Below are positions 7,298 to 14,186 of a DNA stretch of 19,471 nt, piece after piece; within the stretch, counting starts at the first letter, position 1; the number at the start of each line of letters is the position of its first letter. The notes beneath the pieces are model-generated. The model saw only the letters and a list, made by a program, of their open reading frames with translations. It was not told where the DNA came from and did no database searches. A program made the translations under genes and the position numbers. Where the stretch lies: positions 1 to 19,471 of the forward strand of contig CAJUBT010000016.1 of assembly GCA_910584815.1 (NCBI GenBank), given 5' to 3'. The stretch comes from an uncultured Christensenella sp. (GTDB taxonomy: Bacteria; Bacillota; Clostridia; Christensenellales; UBA1242).

Positions 7298-8950
7298 ATG
7301 ACAGATATTGAAATTGCAAATAGCATAACACCAAAACCTATTATAGAAATTGCAAAATCACTTGGCGTGGCAGATACCGATTTAGAACTTTATGGAAAAT
7401 ATAAAGCAAAAATTTGCAATTATGAACTTAACCCCAAAGGTAAATTAATTTTGGTTACGGCAATAAATCCAACAAGTGCAGGGGAAGGTAAAACAACAGT
7501 TTCTGTTGGGCTTGCTGATGGTTTGAAAGAAATTAACAAAAAAGTTTGCCTTGCTTTAAGGGAGGCTTCTCTTGGCCCTGTTTTTGGTGTTAAAGGTGGC
7601 GCAACTGGTGGAGGTTATAGTCAAATTATTCCTATGGAAGATATAAATCTTCATTTTACAGGAGATTTTCACGCTATAACAAGTGCCAATAATTTGTTGT
7701 GTTCGTTTATAGATAATCATATTTATCAAGGTAACGAACTTAACATTAACCCAAATAAAATTGTTTTTAACAGATGCTTAGATTTAAACGATAGGGCTTT
7801 AAGGCAAATTGAGGTTGCTATTGGAGAAAAAAATGGAGTTACCAGAAAAGATAAATTTAACATAACAGCATCTAGTGAAATTATGTCTATTTTATGTTTG
7901 AGTTTAAATTTAGAAGATTTAAAAAACAGACTAGGAAATATATTAGTTGCTTATGATAACAATAACAAACCTATATTTGCAAAAGACCTTAAGGTAAATG
8001 ATGCTATGGCTATTTTGTTAAAAGATGCCATTAAACCAAATTTAGTTCAAACTCTTGCAGGAACTCCTGCCATAGTTCACGGTGGACCTTTTGCAAACAT
8101 AGCCCACGGTTGTAATTCTATTATAGCAACAAAACTTGCCCTTACTTATGCCGATTATGTTGTAACAGAAGCAGGCTTTGGCGCAGACCTTGGTGCAGAA
8201 AAGTTTTTAGACACAAAGTGCAGGGTTGCAAACATAAAACCAAATGCTGTTTGTATTGTTGCAACAGTAAGGGCTTTAAAACTACACGGTGGGGCAGAAA
8301 AAGGTTTATTAAACAATGAAGACCTTATAACATTAAAAAAAGGTATTCCAAATTTAATAAAGCATATAGAAAACATTAAAAATGTTTATAACTTACCTGT
8401 TATGGTTGCAATAAACAAATTTACAACAGACACGGAAGAAGAAATTGCTTTAGTAAAACAAGAGGTTGAAAAACTAGGAGTAAAAGCAGAAACTTGTGAT
8501 GTTTGGGCAAAAGGTGGTAAAGGTGCAGTTGCTTTAGCAAAACAAGTTGTTGAATTGTGTGAAGAAGATAACAGTAAATTTAGTTATTGCTATGATGAGT
8601 GTGACACAATAAAAAATAAAATTTTTAACATTGCCACAAAAATTTATGGGGCATCTGGCGTGAATTATTTAGATAAAGCTTTAGAAGATATTAAAGATAT
8701 TGAAAAATTGAAACTAGATAAATTGCCAATAATAGTTGCTAAAACACAATATTCGCTTAGCGATAATGCAAAATTACTTGGTAGACCAGAAAATTTTGAA
8801 ATTACAATAAAAGAACTTCAGTTAAGAGGTGGAGCAAAATTTATTGTTGCCATTGCAGGAAGTATGCTTTTAATGCCAGGGCTACCTAGAACTCCAGCAG
8901 GTGCAAAAATGACAATAGATAACTCTGGTAAAATAGAGGGCTTGTTTTAA
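7298..8950 (+). CDS. fhs: Formate-tetrahydrofolate ligase
   Basis: Fhs joins formate to tetrahydrofolate using ATP, making 10-formyl-THF for purine synthesis and fMet-tRNA, or as part of the Wood-Ljungdahl methyl branch. At 550 residues it is close to the usual 555-560. Landmarks: NPTSAGEGKTT at residues 57-67 (nucleotide-binding loop; TPAGEGKTT is more common), LREASLGPVFGVKGGATGGG, DFHAITSANNLL, GGPFANIAHGCNS, YVVTEAGFGADLGAEKF, and the end MPGLPRTPAGAKMTID. The ribosome site GGGAGGG (7288-7294) is very strong. It appears to be a single-gene transcript; no clear terminator hairpin is seen in the AT-rich sequence after it. Fhs alone does not show acetogenesis. Confidence 0.97.
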   Translation: MTDIEIANSITPKPIIEIAKSLGVADTDLELYGKYKAKICNYELNPKGKLILVTAINPTSAGEGKTTVSVGLADGLKEINKKVCLALREASLGPVFGVKGGATGGGYSQIIPMEDINLHFTGDFHAITSANNLLCSFIDNHIYQGNELNINPNKIVFNRCLDLNDRALRQIEVAIGEKNGVTRKDKFNITASSEIMSILCLSLNLEDLKNRLGNILVAYDNNNKPIFAKDLKVNDAMAILLKDAIKPNLVQTLAGTPAIVHGGPFANIAHGCNSIIATKLALTYADYVVTEAGFGADLGAEKFLDTKCRVANIKPNAVCIVATVRALKLHGGAEKGLLNNEDLITLKKGIPNLIKHIENIKNVYNLPVMVAINKFTTDTEEEIALVKQEVEKLGVKAETCDVWAKGGKGAVALAKQVVELCEEDNSKFSYCYDECDTIKNKIFNIATKIYGASGVNYLDKALEDIKDIEKLKLDKLPIIVAKTQYSLSDNAKLLGRPENFEITIKELQLRGGAKFIVAIAGSMLLMPGLPRTPAGAKMTIDNSGKIEGLF

Positions 8951-9311
8951 TTAAAAAGTTTATTGTTTTATAGTTAATTATTTTACAATTTAACATTTTA
9001 TAATAGCAATAAATTAATAAACACTTCATTTTTAAACTGTAATGAAATTTAACAGATAAAATTTAAAACAATTTATAATTAAAAGTTTTATTTTTAAAAT
9101 ATTTTTAAGTTATTAGTAAATATAAAAAATAATATAGCTTTTTGTTATTGTAGGTTTTGTTAATTTAACTAATAAAGTGTTAAAATAAATAAAGTTTAAA
9201 AGTTTTTTAAAAAATTAAAGTAAAACTTATTTTAAATTTAAAACTTTATAAAAAATGGTTAAATTTTAGATTAAAGAACATCTAAAATTATTAAAATATG
9301 GAAATGAAAAT
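8951..9311. other. AT-rich intergenic region before the methyltransferase gene
   Basis: 361 bases without a gene. Besides the candidate promoter at 9157-9186 I see only AT-rich sequence: no clear terminator for fhs, no RNA gene, no repeats of note. Confidence 0.5.
9157..9186 (+). promoter_or_regulatory. Candidate promoter for the methyltransferase gene
   Basis: TTGTTA (9157-9162), an 18-base spacer, TAAAAT (9181-9186) preceded by an extended -10 TGT (9178-9180). The -10 block GTGTTAAAAT is identical to that of the promoter at 15325-15353. Predicted leader is about 120 bases. Confidence 0.5.
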
Positions 9312-10346
9312 ATGAATTATATAGGATCTAAACATTCTCTTTTAGGCTTTATAGAAAGGGGCATAAATGAGACTTTATTAAATAATAAAGAACAAAAGAA
9401 ACCTGTTGAAATGGCTTTTGCAGATTTATTTGCAGGAACAGGGTGCGTGGGTGGACATTTCAAAACATTAGGCTATTCCATTATAGCAAACGATATTCAA
9501 TATTATAGTTATGTTGTTACAAAGCATATGATTGAGAATAACGGAAATTTGAACAAAGAAAAAATGGCAGCGTTAATTAACAGGTTAGACAATTTGCAAG
9601 GCATAGAAGGCTTTATTTATGAAAATTATTCCTTTGGTGGCACAGAAGGGCAGGAATTTAGAAGAATGTATTTTTCTGATGAGAATGCTAAGAAATGTGA
9701 TAGTATAAGAGCTCAAATTGAAACTTGGTTAAAGGATAATTTTATAAATAAAAACGAATATTATTTTTTGCTTGGTTCTTTAATAAATTCTATAGATAAA
9801 TATGCAAATACAGCTTCTGTTTATGGTGCTTATTTAAAAAAGTTAAAGGCTAGTGCTGTTAAACCTATGGTTTTATCTCCACTGCCTTACACAACAGGGC
9901 ACGTAAATTGCAGGGTATATAACGAAGATGCAAATTCGTTAATTGAAAAAATTGAGGGTGATATTTTATATTTAGACCCTCCATATAACGAAAGGCAATA
10001 TTGTGCTAATTACCATTTGTTAGAGACTATTGCAAAAAACGATAATCCTATTATAACTGGCAAAACTGGGTTGAGAGAGTATAAGAGTCAGAAAAGTGAT
10101 TTTTGCGTTAAATCGAAGGTTTATTCTGCATTTGAAAATTTAATTAAAAATGCAAATTTTAAATATATATTTTTAAGTTATAATAATGAAGGAATAATGA
10201 ATTTTAACGACATTAAATCTATTATGAGTAAATATGGTAACTATTCTTTATTTTCACAAGAATATCGTAGATTTAAAGCCAATAATAAAAACAATAAAAA
10301 TAAAACCACAATAGAATATTTGCATTGTTTAGTAAAAAACAAATAA
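9312..10346 (+). CDS. D12-class N6-adenine DNA methyltransferase, NlaIII-type
   Basis: A 344-residue AdoMet-dependent methyltransferase. Motif X is at the N-terminus (NYIGSK, residues 2-7), motif I is DLFAGTGCVG (38-47), followed by AND (59-61) and the catalytic motif IV DPPY (222-225), continuing NERQYCANYHLLETIA. This order (X, I, IV) and DPPY place it in the alpha/D12 class that methylates adenine N6; the DPPYN-RQY-NYHLLE stretch is what I remember from M.NlaIII and M.HpyI-like CATG enzymes (COG3392). It should protect the host DNA against the nucleases encoded convergently at 10453-12194. The ribosome site is weak (GGAAATGAAAAT just before ATG), which may keep expression low but constant. 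No controller (C) gene is visible. CATG as target is inference, supported by near absence of CATG in the window. Confidence 0.9.
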   Translation: MNYIGSKHSLLGFIERGINETLLNNKEQKKPVEMAFADLFAGTGCVGGHFKTLGYSIIANDIQYYSYVVTKHMIENNGNLNKEKMAALINRLDNLQGIEGFIYENYSFGGTEGQEFRRMYFSDENAKKCDSIRAQIETWLKDNFINKNEYYFLLGSLINSIDKYANTASVYGAYLKKLKASAVKPMVLSPLPYTTGHVNCRVYNEDANSLIEKIEGDILYLDPPYNERQYCANYHLLETIAKNDNPIITGKTGLREYKSQKSDFCVKSKVYSAFENLIKNANFKYIFLSYNNEGIMNFNDIKSIMSKYGNYSLFSQEYRRFKANNKNNKNKTTIEYLHCLVKNK

Positions 10347-10410
10347 ACTTATTTTTTTTATGGCTTTAAAATTTTATAGAATTAACTTTATAATGTTTTT
10401 TTTGTAAATT

Positions 10411-10444
10411 AAAAAGAGTGAAATTTAATACTTCACTCTTTTTT
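10411..10444. terminator. Bidirectional terminator between methyltransferase and nuclease genes
   Basis: AAAAAGAGTGAA (10411-10422) pairs with TTCACTCTTTTT (10432-10443), loop 9 bases, T-run 10439-10444 on plus and the A-run 10411-10415 giving U's on minus. It separates the convergent modification and restriction genes. Confidence 0.85.
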
Positions 10445-10452
10445 ATAAGTTT

Positions 10453-11583
10453 CTATAAAAATCTGGTAAAATTTATTTCTTCATTATTTATATCAAAACC
10501 TATATATTGTAAAGGTTCTACTTTTGTGTTAATAATGTTAAAGGAAAAATTTTCATAACATTGTTTAGTTGCTTCACTTAAATTGCCTTTTGCAATTATT
10601 GTTGGAATAACATGAATAATTTTGTTATTATACCTTGGCAACACATAATTGGATAGCCATTCTAAATACCAAGGAATTTGATGTAAAACTATATTATCAT
10701 ATGGTGCCTCATCCTTTAATTCAATTAAGCGTATATAAATTTCTTTTTCATTTTCTTGCTTTATCATAATATCTATTTTTTGCATACCAACACCACAAGC
10801 AACTTCATTGCCTATCCATAAAGGTTCGTTTGGCAACATTGATAATAAATTATATAAATGTGGAGATTTATAATTTTGAAGTATGTATGCCTGCAAGTGA
10901 GCCTCAAAAGCATTGTAATGCGAATATTTATAAATAAGTCTTGGTAATATATTTAACGATTCCTGCCTTCCTAAATATGTGTTTTGTTTGGTAGATGAAA
11001 CAATTTGGCAATTTACTGGGTCATATGTGAAAGCTGTGCTTTCAATATACTGATTATTATTTTTAACATTCAACTTATTAATTAAATCTTCATATTCATA
11101 GTCCATTAACATAGTACAACCGCGATTACCTTTTAGTTTACGATATATCATACTCCAACATAAATCATAAGGGTGGTTTTTACCTTGCAATGAATCTAGG
11201 TATTCGTGTTCTGTTATACCTTTTGAATAAACTTTTTCTGGAGCAATTAAAACCCTGAAGGTTAGCCCTTTATTTAGGGAAAATATTAAATAATTATTAT
11301 CATCATTTTCATCAAAAAATGGATTGCTTATAACTTTAAACACTCCAAAAAACATTCCCTGATTATGTTTTGTTGCTTGTAAGTAGAATATAATTTTGTC
11401 GCCTATGCTAATCCTTGATATATCGGCAATCATTCCTATTAACATTCTTTCTATGGTTGAGTTAATGTTAATTAAATGGTTTGCTAAAAATGGAGCTGAT
11501 TTATCTTTAGCACCTGTACCTGCAAATAAATATTCTAAGTGATATTTAAAAGTTGTTTCATCAACTACAAAAACGTGTGTCAC
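10453..11583 (-). CDS. Putative restriction-associated nuclease: PUA/EVE-like plus PD-(D/E)XK-like domain
   Basis: A 376-residue protein, second gene of the restriction operon. Residues about 1-130 resemble an EVE/PUA-like base-reading domain: 'GDKIIFYLQATKHNQGMFFG' (61-80) followed by 'VFKVISNPFF' and the segment VLIAPEKVY. The middle has 'WSMIYRKLKGNRGCTML'. Residues about 220-330 look like a PD-(D/E)XK nuclease of the NucS/DUF91 type: FEAHLQAYI with Glu227, KIDIM with Asp271, IELK with Glu288 and Lys290, then Gln302. The start is GTG at 11581-11583; AAAGGA (11595-11600) is 11 bases upstream and overlaps the end of the HNH gene, and only 5 bases separate the genes, so translation is likely coupled. 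It may be a second nuclease subunit, an accessory modified-base sensor, or a separate defence enzyme. The domain calls rest on motifs seen by eye. Confidence 0.7.
   Translation of the reverse strand: MTHVFVVDETTFKYHLEYLFAGTGAKDKSAPFLANHLININSTIERMLIGMIADISRISIGDKIIFYLQATKHNQGMFFGVFKVISNPFFDENDDNNYLIFSLNKGLTFRVLIAPEKVYSKGITEHEYLDSLQGKNHPYDLCWSMIYRKLKGNRGCTMLMDYEYEDLINKLNVKNNNQYIESTAFTYDPVNCQIVSSTKQNTYLGRQESLNILPRLIYKYSHYNAFEAHLQAYILQNYKSPHLYNLLSMLPNEPLWIGNEVACGVGMQKIDIMIKQENEKEIYIRLIELKDEAPYDNIVLHQIPWYLEWLSNYVLPRYNNKIIHVIPTIIAKGNLSEATKQCYENFSFNIINTKVEPLQYIGFDINNEEINFTRFL
10611..10614. other. The only CATG site found in the window
   Basis: By-eye scanning of the whole window found CATG only here, inside the PD-(D/E)XK-like gene. 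CATG is the expected recognition site of NlaIII/IceA1-type systems such as the one encoded around it. Confidence 0.7.
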
Positions 11584-11588
11584 TAATT

Positions 11589-12194
11589 CTAATTTCCTTT
11601 ATCTTCTTTTAAGTGTTTTTTAAATTCTATTGGGTCATACCAGTAACAACCAACACAAGCATCTTCTTCAAAATTATGGTTAGGTTGCCCTTTATAATAA
11701 GACATTGGATAGCCAAGCCTTTTTGCATCAAACCTTGTTTTTGTTCTTTTGCATTCTTTACAAAATTGTCTTTTTGCATCATTAGCGGCTTTACTTAAAG
11801 GTTGAAAATCTGATGCTAACTGATTTTCATTACGCATTACCCTGGATTCATTTTTCATACCATTTTTATGGTCAACTTCGGGGTTGGAAGTTCCTAAAAC
11901 AACACACCGCATAGCTTTTATTGTCTTTTTTATGTTAGCATTTATGTGCTGAGAAAAATCGCCATTATTGAAACCATTTAATCTTATAGCATCTATACTA
12001 TTTCCATTAGATAAAGATTTATCAAATTCAATTATAAATCTTTTAGCTAAAGTGGATTCTTTTCTTGCCCAAGAAGCACCATTGCCAAAGGCAAGGTCAG
12101 CATATTTTCCAACAAATTCATTTACATTTATCCAACGGCTAACGCCATTTTCATTTGGCTTAGCTAATTCTAAAAATAATTCGTTTTTTGTCAT
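11589..12194 (-). CDS. HNH-family type II restriction endonuclease, NlaIII/IceA1-like
   Basis: A 201-residue protein, first gene of the nuclease operon. The N-terminal half has 'LAKPNENGVSRWINVNEFVG', 'GNGASWARKESTLAKRF' and GNSIDAIRLNGF, which I associate from memory with NlaIII and Helicobacter IceA1. The catalytic beta-beta-alpha-metal HNH part is EVDHKNG (residues 106-112, Asp108-His109), followed by DFQPLSKAANDAKRQ with Asn138. Cysteine pairs CKEC (145-148) and CVGC (180-183) probably bind a structural zinc, and the end CYWYDPIEFKKHL is also family-like. No truncation is visible, so it may be active; H. pylori iceA1 is often broken. NlaIII enzymes cut CATG, leaving 3' overhangs. The ribosome site AGAGGAAG is close to ATG. 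The partner methyltransferase gene converges from 9312. Confidence 0.82.
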   Translation of the reverse strand: MTKNELFLELAKPNENGVSRWINVNEFVGKYADLAFGNGASWARKESTLAKRFIIEFDKSLSNGNSIDAIRLNGFNNGDFSQHINANIKKTIKAMRCVVLGTSNPEVDHKNGMKNESRVMRNENQLASDFQPLSKAANDAKRQFCKECKRTKTRFDAKRLGYPMSYYKGQPNHNFEEDACVGCYWYDPIEFKKHLKEDKGN

Positions 12195-12328
12195 ATCTTC
12201 CTCTTTGGTTTTTAAAATTAAAAGTATTTTTATTTTTGTAATAATAAGTGGTTAAGTATTTTTTTTAAAAAAAGTTTTTTACTTCTTATTTTATTGCGTT
12301 AAAAATTAATTTTATGCTAATTTGTATT

Positions 12329-12351
12329 TTAACTAAAAGCTTTTTAGTTAA
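12329..12351. repeat. 10-bp inverted repeat upstream of the nuclease operon
   Basis: TTAACTAAAA (12329-12338) and TTTTAGTTAA (12342-12351) flank GCT. It lies about 135 bases upstream of the HNH nuclease start and has no T-run, so an operator or chance hairpin is more likely than a terminator. Confidence 0.35.
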
Positions 12352-12400
12352 TATTTAGTTTTAAATGCAAATTTTTAAACACCATTAAATATTTGTTTTA

Positions 12401-12443
12401 TGTTTTATAATTAATTTTAAATACTTAAACTAATTATAAAACA
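12401..12443. repeat. 13-bp perfect inverted repeat
   Basis: TGTTTTATAATTA (12401-12413) and TAATTATAAAACA (12431-12443) with a 17-base spacer, about 200 bases upstream of the nuclease operon. Function unknown; it could be a regulatory site or a relic of a mobile element end. Confidence 0.4.
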
Positions 12444-12649
12444 ATGCAACCTAAATAACAACTAATTTAAAGTTACAAAAAAATTTATTTTACATATTAA
12501 ATTAGCATAACTTATAAATATTATGATTTTAATTTAACTTTAAGGGAATAGAAATAAATTGGAACATAATAGAATCTAATAGTAACACTTACTAACAATA
12601 ATATTTGTAATTTAATTTAAAATTTAGAGTATACATTTATAACAAAAAT

Positions 12650-12683
12650 AAACAAAGATAGAAAATAAAATCTATCTTTGTTT
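12650..12683 (-). terminator. Terminator for the 34-aa gene
   Basis: AAACAAAGATAGA (12650-12662) pairs perfectly with TCTATCTTTGTTT (12671-12683), 8-base loop. On the minus strand the stem is followed by TATTTTTGTT, a reasonable U-tract; on the plus strand it is followed by GCGAG, so it acts leftward, about 100 bases after the small gene's stop. Confidence 0.7.
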
Positions 12684-12781
12684 GCGAGTTTAATTTTTTA
12701 TAAAAATAACAGTAATTATAAAAAGTTTAAAAAATTAAACTTAATTTAAAATTATTTATTAAATAAAGTAACCTTTAGTTT

Positions 12782-12886
12782 TTATAAATCATCAGCATCT
12801 TGCACAGGTTTTTCGTCCTCATCTAAAGTATAATTGCCTGTATAACTTCCTTGAGGGTCTGTTTTGCTTTTAAAATTTTTATTCAT
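12782..12886 (-). CDS. 34-aa conserved-looking small protein (TDPQGSYTG / EKPVQDADDL)
   Basis: The frame reads MNKNFKSKTDPQGSYTG then NYTLDEDEKPVQDADDL and TAA. The motif TDPQGSYTG near the middle and the acidic ending EKPVQDADDL are ones I recall from tiny hypothetical proteins in many Clostridia, usually with a variable centre; no function is known to me. It is hydrophilic and acidic at the C-terminus, with no membrane segment or cysteines, so it is presumably cytoplasmic and flexible. An in-frame ATG 18 bases further upstream (12902-12904) would add MIKTKN. Neither start has a clear Shine-Dalgarno sequence. A strong leftward hairpin terminator about 100 bases downstream supports its being a real transcript. 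Too short for standard gene calling, so probably often missed. Confidence 0.72.
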   Translation of the reverse strand: MNKNFKSKTDPQGSYTGNYTLDEDEKPVQDADDL

Positions 12887-13286
12887 ATTTTTAGTTTTTA
12901 TCATTTTTAATTTTTTATACTAATAGTTTAAAAAAAATTATTAAATTTAAATTTTCATAAAGTTTTAAACAAAAAAAATGAATTGTTAAAAGTTGTTATT
13001 AACAAAAAAACAAAATCAATAAGTTTAGTTATAAAATTTGGTTGTTGTGCAAAAATATAATTTTTTTGTTTTATTATAAAATAAACTTTGTTAGTTTTTG
13101 ATTATATAAATTTTTATTAATAAAATTTTTGTTTTTTGCGATATGTTATTTTTAATAGAAATTTTAAATTAAAAAATATAAATATAATAAAAAAAATAGG
13201 TAAGTGATAGTTAACTCATTTACCTATTTTAGTTTTGTTTATTGTTTAAAAATTTTTGTTTAAACATATGCACATATGATTATATA
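12887..13286. other. AT-rich intergenic region between two small minus-strand genes
   Basis: About 400 bases. It contains the zinc-ribbon gene terminator (13189-13230) and otherwise extremely AT-rich sequence in which I see no gene, RNA or convincing promoter for the 34-aa gene. Confidence 0.5.
13189..13230 (-). terminator. Terminator for the zinc-ribbon gene
   Basis: AAAATAGGTAAGTGA (13193-13207) pairs with TCATTTACCTATTTT (13216-13230): 15 bp with one G-U, 8-base loop. Read leftward it ends in eight U's (A-run 13189-13196). It sits about 57 bases after the zinc-ribbon stop. Confidence 0.85.
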
Positions 13287-13457
13287 TTAGTTGTTTTGGT
13301 TATTTTGTGCATTTCTTCTTTCTTTATTTGCTTTTCTACATTCTGGGCAACGAACTGGATCGTTAGTAAAACCTTTTTCTTTGTAGAATTCTTGTTCGCC
13401 TTCGGTAAAAATAAATTCTTTACCGCAGTCTTTGCAAACTATAGTTTTATCAGCCAT
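13287..13457 (-). CDS. Small zinc-ribbon protein
   Basis: A 56-residue protein beginning MADKTIVCKDCGKEF. Two CxxC pairs (Cys8/Cys11 and Cys37/Cys40) spaced 25 residues apart form a zinc ribbon of the type often annotated 'zinc-ribbon domain containing protein' in Bacillota; between them FIFTEGEQEFYKEKGF and NDPVRCPECRK are family-typical. The tail is basic then Asn/Gln-rich. I chose the ATG at 13455-13457 because AAGGAGGA (13469-13477) lies upstream of it and the protein then starts right at the domain; a longer frame from 13499 would translate through that ribosome site. It has its own promoter and terminator, so it is monocistronic. The job is unknown, possibly nucleic-acid or ribosome binding. 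Confidence 0.88.
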   Translation of the reverse strand: MADKTIVCKDCGKEFIFTEGEQEFYKEKGFTNDPVRCPECRKANKERRNAQNNQNN

Positions 13458-13468
13458 ACTAAAAGTTA

Positions 13469-13477
13469 TCCTCCTTA
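13469..13477 (-). promoter_or_regulatory. Ribosome binding site that fixes the zinc-ribbon start
   Basis: AAGGAGGA on the minus strand, 11-12 bases before ATG 13457. It rules out the longer start at 13499. Confidence 0.8.
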
Positions 13478-13512
13478 TAAAATTTTTAAAAAAAGGCAAT
13501 TTAGTATTTCTG

Positions 13513-13542
13513 ATTATAATTAAAGGGTCATAATAGGGTAAA
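13513..13542 (-). promoter_or_regulatory. Promoter for the zinc-ribbon gene
   Basis: On the minus strand: TTTACC (13542-13537), an 18-base spacer, a perfect TATAAT (13518-13513). Transcription would start near 13506, about 50 bases before ATG. Confidence 0.55.
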
Positions 13543-13759
13543 GTGCTTTTTTCTAAATTCTACAAATATTCTACAATAATTTTTATAAAATGTAAATTGT
13601 TTTATTAAAACTAATATAATTTTTTTTTATTTGAATTAAATTTGATAATTAAAATTACTAAAGTTTTAAGATAATATACCTTTTTATTATAAAAATTAAA
13701 ACATATTTATTTTATAAAAACTTAATGCCTGTTTTAAATGTATTTACTTTACAAGCCTA

Positions 13760-13903
13760 AAATGTAGGTTTAAATTTATACATAATAAGAACTTGAAGTA
13801 TTAATTTTGAAATTATGTGCTTTATAATAAAAGAACTTTATTTAAAAATATAGTTGTTTTTTAAAATAATAAAAATTTTTGCATTATTAAATGTAGGTTT
13901 AAA
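13760..13903 (+). repeat. 15-base direct repeat pair
   Basis: AAATGTAGGTTTAAA occurs at 13760-13774 and again at 13889-13903. It contains TAGG, so is less trivial than pure A/T repeats. The first copy overlaps a short hairpin; the second does not. Function unknown. Confidence 0.4.
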
Positions 13904-14001
13904 ATGCTAATGTATTTTATGCTTTTTAATTTATTTATGGTGTTGTAACTTTAAATAATATTAATATAATTTTTAATTTATGCAAGGATTTATATTATGT
14001 G

Positions 14002-14030
14002 TTGTTGTAAAATAAAAATTATGTTAAACT
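14002..14030 (+). promoter_or_regulatory. Weak candidate promoter for the radical SAM gene
   Basis: TTGTTG (14002-14007), 17-base spacer, TAAACT (14025-14030) with an extended -10 TGT. Matches are partial; its resemblance to the TGTTAAAAT element at 9178-9186 and 15345-15353 is the main support. Confidence 0.35.
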
Positions 14031-14186
14031 AAAATATATTTTAATTTAAAATTAATTTGCTAGTTTAATTATTAACTAGTTTATGTTTCTAATTTTATAA
14101 AAAAAGTTCAGTTTAGTTTTAAAGAAATTTTAAAAAAAATTTTTAGATGATAATTTTTATTAAGAGTTTTTAAGGAAAAGAATAAA

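Larger units (their letters stand above)
12195..12781. other. AT-rich intergenic region upstream of the nuclease operon
   Basis: 587 bases with no gene I can support. It holds two inverted repeats (12329-12351 and 12401-12443) and a terminator hairpin (12650-12683). I could not find a convincing minus-strand promoter for the nuclease operon, nor a controller-box-like repeat. Confidence 0.5.
13500..14186. other. 687-base AT-rich intergenic region
   Basis: No gene or known RNA is seen. It holds the divergent promoters for the zinc-ribbon gene (13513-13542) and perhaps the radical SAM gene (14002-14030), a 15-base direct repeat (13760-13774 and 13889-13903), a small hairpin around AAGCCTA/TAGGTTT (13753-13771), and CTAGTT/AACTAG at 14060-14079. 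Confidence 0.5.

Noticed and set aside
7298..8950. fhs as evidence that the organism is an acetogen
   Set aside because: fhs is widespread in fermentative Bacillota for purine and formyl-Met synthesis; no other Wood-Ljungdahl gene is present here.
11613..12255. Two plus-strand frames (11613-11798, 11968-12255) over the HNH nuclease gene
   Set aside because: Antisense to the HNH gene, whose catalytic and zinc-binding residues are clear; Phe-rich composition typical of shadows.
13458..13499. Longer N-terminus for the zinc-ribbon protein
   Set aside because: It would translate through the AAGGAGGA ribosome site, and the added residues are not part of the domain.
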